Shown here piece by piece: positions 7,745 through 11,445 of a DNA stretch of 11,445 bases. Position numbers and translations under genes: made by a program. The notes under the pieces are model-generated. The model was given only the letters and a program-made list of their open reading frames with translations. It made no database searches and had not been told where the DNA came from. Within the stretch, counting starts at the first letter, position 1. Each line of letters begins with the position of its first letter. Origin of the DNA: Synergistaceae bacterium (GTDB lineage: Bacteria > Synergistota > Synergistia > Synergistales > Aminobacteriaceae); the NCBI GenBank assembly GCA_012523155.1, contig JAAYJB010000479.1, positions 1-11,445 of the forward strand. The letters are read 5' to 3'.

Positions 7745-9073
7745 TCAGATCCTGAAGGAGGACAGCCCGTCTTCCGGGGTTTCCTCCTCCCCTTCATCGG
7801 CGATCTCGGGCATGTCCGTGGGACGGTCCTCCTCCACGGGTATTTCGTCGATGAGGGAGGTCCACTGTATCTCCGGGTTCTGTTCGAGCACCGCGAGAAA
7901 GTCCGCGAAGGCCTTGATGGTGGTGCGGGGGGTCCGGAAATAGGCCTCCCCGATCTTCTTCGAACAGTGGGCAAGGAAGGCGGCGAGGGCTTCGTCCGGG
8001 ACGAGGTGCTTTGCCGGGTCCCCCGAGGCGTAGACGTTCCGGATATTGCCCAGCAGCACGTAGAGCTCCTCCGCCGAGAGGCTTCCCAGGTGAAGGATGG
8101 GGGCGTCGTAATCCGTTACCCCCGCGGCCTTCGCGAAGGTATTCTCGGTGAGGCGGGAGTGGAGCGCCTCGTAGCCGTAGAGACCCTTCCGGGGGTCGTA
8201 GAGAAAGTCCGGGGTGCCGCCCAGGAGAAAGCCGATGGCCCCGGCAGTTCCCTGGAGGCAGTCGTTGAGCATCCGCAGGATCTGCTCGTAGTTGGAGAGC
8301 CGGGCCTTGGAGCTGGCCAGCTTGTACAGGTTGACCATTTCGTCGAGGTTCACCAGCAGGCCGCCGTAGCCCGCCTGCCGGACGAAGAGGCTCAGGATCT
8401 TCAAAGAGTCGTAGACATTGCCGTCGTCGATGATTGTGCGCACGCCAAGGGCGTTCCTGGCGTCGGTCCGGGTCGCGAACTCGCCCCGGAGCCACCGGAC
8501 GGCATCGGCTCGAAGGCGGTCGTCGGACTGTTCGTAGCCGTTCCAGTATGCCTCGATGACCGATGCGAAATCGTACCCGCCGACCATCTCCGAGATCTTC
8601 TCCAGGCGCTTCGAGATCGCAGATTTCACCGTTCCCCCTTCTGCGTCCGCCTCCCTCCGTGCCTCGGCGAGGAAACGCTCCACGAGACCGGGAAGGCCGT
8701 TCCCGTCCGGCTTGGTCCTGGTGGAGAGGTTCTTCGTCAGCTCCGCGTAGAGGTTCCTGGCGTGGCCTCCGGTGGAATAGAGCCTGCGGTCCGGCGAAAG
8801 ATCCCCGTGGAGGGTGACGAGTCCTTTTTCCAGGGCGATGGACCGGACGAGCTGGAGGAAAAAGCTCTTTCCTGCTCCGTAGGCCCCGATGATGAGCCTG
8901 AAGGCGGATCCGCCGTCGAGGATCCTGTCGAGATCCTTCAGCAGCGCCTCAACCTCCCTCGCACGGCCTACCTGGATGTGGTGCAGTCCCGTGCGGGGAG
9001 TTACACCTGCACGGAGGGACTGGATGATGGCGTCCCGTTCACGGGGCCTGATTCTCGTCTTTCTGCCTGCCAT
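7745..9073 (-). CDS. BrxD-like P-loop ATPase (BREX ATP-binding family, DUF2791)
   Basis: This 442-residue protein is an AAA-like P-loop ATPase that I recognise as the BREX BrxD family (DUF2791). Walker A is GAYGAGKS (63-70, Lys69), followed by FFLQLVRSIAL, and Walker B is LLVNLDEM (239-246, Asp244/Glu245). A sensor-1-like strand is GFLLGGTPDF (281-290), and a basic RTTIKAF (383-389) sits where a sensor-2 helix would be. The N-terminus is basic and the last 30 residues are very acidic. In BREX/Pgl loci this ATPase accompanies the BrxHI helicase; it may load or power the helicase, though its exact job is not established. The start is ATG at 9073, with AGAGGAGG 9 bases upstream. The in-frame TTG at 9094 would place that ribosome site inside the gene. 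The first 35 bases overlap the end of the TerB gene, and the helicase begins 7 bases after its stop. Confidence 0.88.
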   Translation of the reverse strand: MAGRKTRIRPRERDAIIQSLRAGVTPRTGLHHIQVGRAREVEALLKDLDRILDGGSAFRLIIGAYGAGKSFFLQLVRSIALEKGLVTLHGDLSPDRRLYSTGGHARNLYAELTKNLSTRTKPDGNGLPGLVERFLAEARREADAEGGTVKSAISKRLEKISEMVGGYDFASVIEAYWNGYEQSDDRLRADAVRWLRGEFATRTDARNALGVRTIIDDGNVYDSLKILSLFVRQAGYGGLLVNLDEMVNLYKLASSKARLSNYEQILRMLNDCLQGTAGAIGFLLGGTPDFLYDPRKGLYGYEALHSRLTENTFAKAAGVTDYDAPILHLGSLSAEELYVLLGNIRNVYASGDPAKHLVPDEALAAFLAHCSKKIGEAYFRTPRTTIKAFADFLAVLEQNPEIQWTSLIDEIPVEEDRPTDMPEIADEGEEETPEDGLSSFRI

Positions 9074-11207
9074 TGGAAAGAACCTCCTCTGCAAGGGCTA
9101 TATCGATGTAGATAGGGTCTCCGTCCTCCGCAAGAGGAGCGCCCGCGGCCCGGAAAGCCCATTCGTTCACGATTTCCAGCGCACCGTCCGGAGGGAGCGA
9201 GAGCTTGTCGCAGAGCGAGAGGTACTCCTCTCTCCTCCACGTCTCCCTGCGGAGAAGGGTCTGGAGCAGCGTTCTGTGCCCCTCGTCAAGGGCTGAAAGG
9301 GGATCCGAGGGATCCGGGGCCGGAAGCGGCTCAACGTGCTCTTCGTCCTCCGATGAAAAGATCTCCCGAAGGATCCCTCCCACCCGCCGGGTCTCCTCCT
9401 CGCGGAGGCGGATGAGATCCATGTCAAGGGAAAAGACCCCCGGACTTCCCTGCCGCGCCGGAACTGCCCGGGGAGTCCCCGTCACGACGGCGTGGATATT
9501 CCGTGCAGCCTGGTCCCGCTCCAGTCCGAGGTATGCGTACAGCTTCTCCACCTGGCGGACTTCGGCGGGATCCACCGTGCCGTCTGCAGCCGCGACGGCC
9601 GCCATGATGCGCCCCATCGCAGCCTTTTCATCAGGAGAAAGGGGGGCGAGCACTCCCCGAAGGCCGGCGGCTGTCTGGGGCACCGAGGAACACCAGGCGA
9701 GCAGCGCCTCAAGGGAAGTTTTCTCTTCGCCGGAAAGGATACCCTCTTCAGGAAGGAACGACCGGATGACGTTCATCTCTTCCCCCGACACACCGGCGGC
9801 TGCCTGGGCAGTGAGGCACCCCAGGCGGATAAGCGCTGCCGCCAGGGCGAATTCCGCAGGGGAGGAAGGACGGACGAAGGGTGAGAAAAGTGCGATCTTC
9901 CCCCGGGGCGAGGGACGGAGTGCGTGGATCCGCACATCGGGGGCCATGCCGAAGCCGAATGTTTCAAGGGTCTCCGCCAGTTCCTCCGACCGCTTCAGGT
10001 CCATTTTGGGCGGGACGGGCCGCCCGAGAGCCCCGAAGACGGCGTCAGCGTCCACAAGGCGTATTTCCCCTCCGCACAGGCGGGCGAGGCGTCCCCGCAC
10101 CCCTTCCCCCGCGGGGGTTTCCGCAAGAAGATCCCGGGGCAGAAGGGCCGCAGCACCGGGCGCGTCAGGGCTGCCTCCCCTGGCGATATGCCTGCTGTAG
10201 GCTTCCAGTTCGTCGGCACACCGGCCGGCGATGGCGGCGATCTTCTTCAGGGGGGTCTTGAGGATAAAGGGATTGGGAAGGCCGGGGATCCGAAGACGGA
10301 GCCGGTCTCCAAGGGACGGACTCGCTGCCTTGTAGGTGAGGGTGAGTGAGGTTTTCGTGGAACGGATGATCATGCCGTCGCCGAATTTTTCCCTGTAGCG
10401 CACGGCAAAGAGTTTCCTGAAGAGGTCGGGGCATCGCCTCGCAGCGGTTTTCAAACCGTGTTCCGGATTGAGGATCAGCCACTGAAGGGCTGTGTCAGGG
10501 GGTATGGGCTCCTCGGCGGCTGCATACCGTGCGAGGACGGCCGCGAAGGGTTCGGCGCAGTACCTGTCTGAAAAGTCAACGTAGGGGGGCTGCTCGTCAG
10601 GCTTGCCGTAGAGCACCCACTCCACGGCGAGGAGGTTCCGGCAATACCCCCGGAACCCGCGGTTCTCCCCGTATATGGGGAGCAGGCGGAGCAGCTCGCG
10701 GACGATCTCTCCCCTTTCCTCCGCGGAGACCAGCCGGCGCTGGCCGTCGATAAGAAGCCTGCGCTCCAGGCCGTAGAAGAAAAGAAACACATAGGCGATA
10801 TCAGCAGACGGGTCGCTTCTCCCCTTCGACAGCCACGATAAATACGCCCCCCGCTGCCCGGGGGACAGTTTTCCGTAGTCGGGGAAGGAATCTTCCACAG
10901 GATACTGCGGACTCAACCCCGGTTCGGTCTTCAGGTCGGTATTGATGAGGCAGGGGTCGTTGAACCCGGTGTAGTCGAGAAGTTTCCCCCCGATATACAC
11001 AAGCCCTCCCGGAATGGACCAGCCGTTCACCTCCGGGGTCTTGTCCGCACCGAACCACTGCGCCGGGGCTCCCTGGGGAAGCTCGACCCGGACAGCGCCG
11101 GGAGCCGGTTCGTCCTCCCCATGCTTCCGGACGGCCGAATGCCTGCGGAGGGCCCGCACTCCCTTGTATAAAAAAAAGATCGCAAGAATAAGAAGAAACA
11201 GCTCCAC
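9039..11207 (-). CDS. Membrane-anchored TerB-N/TerB/TerB-C protein
   Basis: The 722-residue protein has three parts I recognise from the Ter stress-response families. A TerB-N-type region (about 48-270) opens WFGADKT, NGWSIPGGLVYIGG. A helical TerB domain follows (about 450-570), with acidic loops of the kind proposed to bind metal (SPDEK at 524-528, AADGTVDPAEV at 540-550). A TerB-C-type region covers about 590-712 (FSLDMDLIRLREEE; PIYIDIALAEE). Residues 3-17 are one hydrophobic helix followed by a basic stretch (RALRRHSAVRKH), so the protein should be held in the inner membrane with its bulk in the cytoplasm. Residues 31-50 are a flexible linker. TerB proteins are thought to sense stress or metal and to act as assembly platforms. 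The start is GTG at 11207, with AAGAGG 8 bases upstream and the anchor immediately after; the open frame further upstream looks non-coding. Its end overlaps the ATPase gene, so it is first in a three-gene operon. Confidence 0.85.
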   Translation of the reverse strand: MELFLLILAIFFLYKGVRALRRHSAVRKHGEDEPAPGAVRVELPQGAPAQWFGADKTPEVNGWSIPGGLVYIGGKLLDYTGFNDPCLINTDLKTEPGLSPQYPVEDSFPDYGKLSPGQRGAYLSWLSKGRSDPSADIAYVFLFFYGLERRLLIDGQRRLVSAEERGEIVRELLRLLPIYGENRGFRGYCRNLLAVEWVLYGKPDEQPPYVDFSDRYCAEPFAAVLARYAAAEEPIPPDTALQWLILNPEHGLKTAARRCPDLFRKLFAVRYREKFGDGMIIRSTKTSLTLTYKAASPSLGDRLRLRIPGLPNPFILKTPLKKIAAIAGRCADELEAYSRHIARGGSPDAPGAAALLPRDLLAETPAGEGVRGRLARLCGGEIRLVDADAVFGALGRPVPPKMDLKRSEELAETLETFGFGMAPDVRIHALRPSPRGKIALFSPFVRPSSPAEFALAAALIRLGCLTAQAAAGVSGEEMNVIRSFLPEEGILSGEEKTSLEALLAWCSSVPQTAAGLRGVLAPLSPDEKAAMGRIMAAVAAADGTVDPAEVRQVEKLYAYLGLERDQAARNIHAVVTGTPRAVPARQGSPGVFSLDMDLIRLREEETRRVGGILREIFSSEDEEHVEPLPAPDPSDPLSALDEGHRTLLQTLLRRETWRREEYLSLCDKLSLPPDGALEIVNEWAFRAAGAPLAEDGDPIYIDIALAEEVLSNGRQKDENQAP
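9083..9090 (-). promoter_or_regulatory. Ribosome binding site of the ATPase gene inside the TerB gene
   Basis: AGAGGAGG on the minus strand lies within the last codons of the TerB gene and 9 bases before the ATG at 9073. It decides the ATPase start (ATG rather than the TTG at 9094) and indicates translational coupling of the two overlapping genes. Confidence 0.75.
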
Positions 11208-11445
11208 CGCGGATACCTCTTTTCGGATTTTCGGATCGGGCCGCAGGATCCTTCCACGGCTGCCGGCTTCAGTAAGGACACAATACAGAACAGGGCTGAA
11301 CAACGCTATTGTAACCCATTAAAGCGGTGCAAAAACAGGCCGGGATGAACAGGAAGCATTTTTATACTCAAAAGAACCGACAGTTCCGCCTCCATATCCC
11401 TGCAAGGTTTTTATTCTGAATGCCCTTCTGCCGGACTCTTTTTCA
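11208..11445 (-). promoter_or_regulatory. Leader and possible promoter of the TerB operon
   Basis: No convincing gene is found in these 238 bases. Reading leftward, TACAAT (11308-11313) is a fair -10, with TTTTTG (11330-11335) 16 bases upstream as a poor -35; TTGCAC (11327-11332) is a better hexamer but only 13 bases away. Use of this site would give a leader of about 95 bases. A second -10-like TATAAA lies near 11360-11370 without a -35. The operon may therefore be weakly expressed or need an activator. Confidence 0.3.

Noticed and set aside
6977..9115. A 712-codon open frame on the plus strand opposite the helicase and ATPase genes
   Set aside because: It runs antisense through conserved helicase and ATPase motifs, is of odd composition and has no recognisable domain.
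9039..11303. An upstream TTG start at 11303 for the TerB protein, giving 754 residues
   Set aside because: The extra residues precede the membrane anchor, are not protein-like, and the GTG at 11207 has a suitable ribosome site.
11306..11395. A 29-codon leftward open frame starting MEAELSVLL in the TerB leader
   Set aside because: It has only a weak ribosome site, overlaps the candidate -10, and nothing supports its being translated; a leader peptide cannot be excluded.
1..11445. CRISPR array, insertion sequence, tRNA, rRNA or prophage genes
   Set aside because: I saw no spaced direct repeats, transposase motifs, cloverleaf-like segments or phage structural genes.

Overview
The window looks like a piece of a GC-rich bacterial chromosome. 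Genes are tightly packed, Shine-Dalgarno sites are strong (GGAGG/AAGGAG), and GTG and TTG starts occur. The gene mix fits an anaerobic amino-acid or peptide fermenter such as a member of the Synergistota: a DmpA-like peptidase, a membrane-dipeptidase homologue, a NifS-like aminotransferase and exported TPR and crystallin-like proteins. That assignment is a guess from gene style only; no rRNA or marker gene is present.

Layout. (1) 1-333, minus: the N-terminal 111 codons of a class V aminotransferase/cysteine-desulfurase-like gene that runs off the left edge. (2) 334-579: an AT-rich divergent spacer with a near-perfect sigma-70 promoter facing right. (3) 580-2082, plus: an exported protein with four beta/gamma-crystallin domains, followed by two terminator-like hairpins between convergent genes. 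(4) 2166-11207: six genes, all on the minus strand. In transcription order they are a membrane-anchored TerB-N/TerB/TerB-C protein, a BrxD-like P-loop ATPase, an Lhr-like (BrxHI-like) helicase, a P1-family (DmpA-like) peptidase, an M19 membrane-dipeptidase homologue and an exported kinesin-light-chain-type TPR protein. (5) 11208-11445: the presumed promoter and leader region of that run.

The most interesting part is the right-hand three-gene module. The TerB and ATPase genes overlap by 35 bases, and the ATPase and helicase genes are 7 bases apart, so they are almost certainly made together. BrxD and BrxHI are the ATPase and helicase partners known from type 2 BREX/Pgl phage-defence loci. Here they occur with no methyltransferase, PglZ-type alkaline phosphatase, PglY or PglW gene in view, and are paired instead with a TerB-family protein carrying an N-terminal membrane anchor. 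The simplest reading is a compact, membrane-tethered DNA-processing or genome-defence system that senses stress through TerB and acts through the ATPase and helicase. That function is inferred, not shown. The peptidase, dipeptidase and TPR genes follow with gaps of 66, 37 and 51 bases and no convincing terminator, so they may be read through, but their functional link to the module is uncertain.

No tRNA, rRNA, insertion sequence, CRISPR array or attachment site was recognised.
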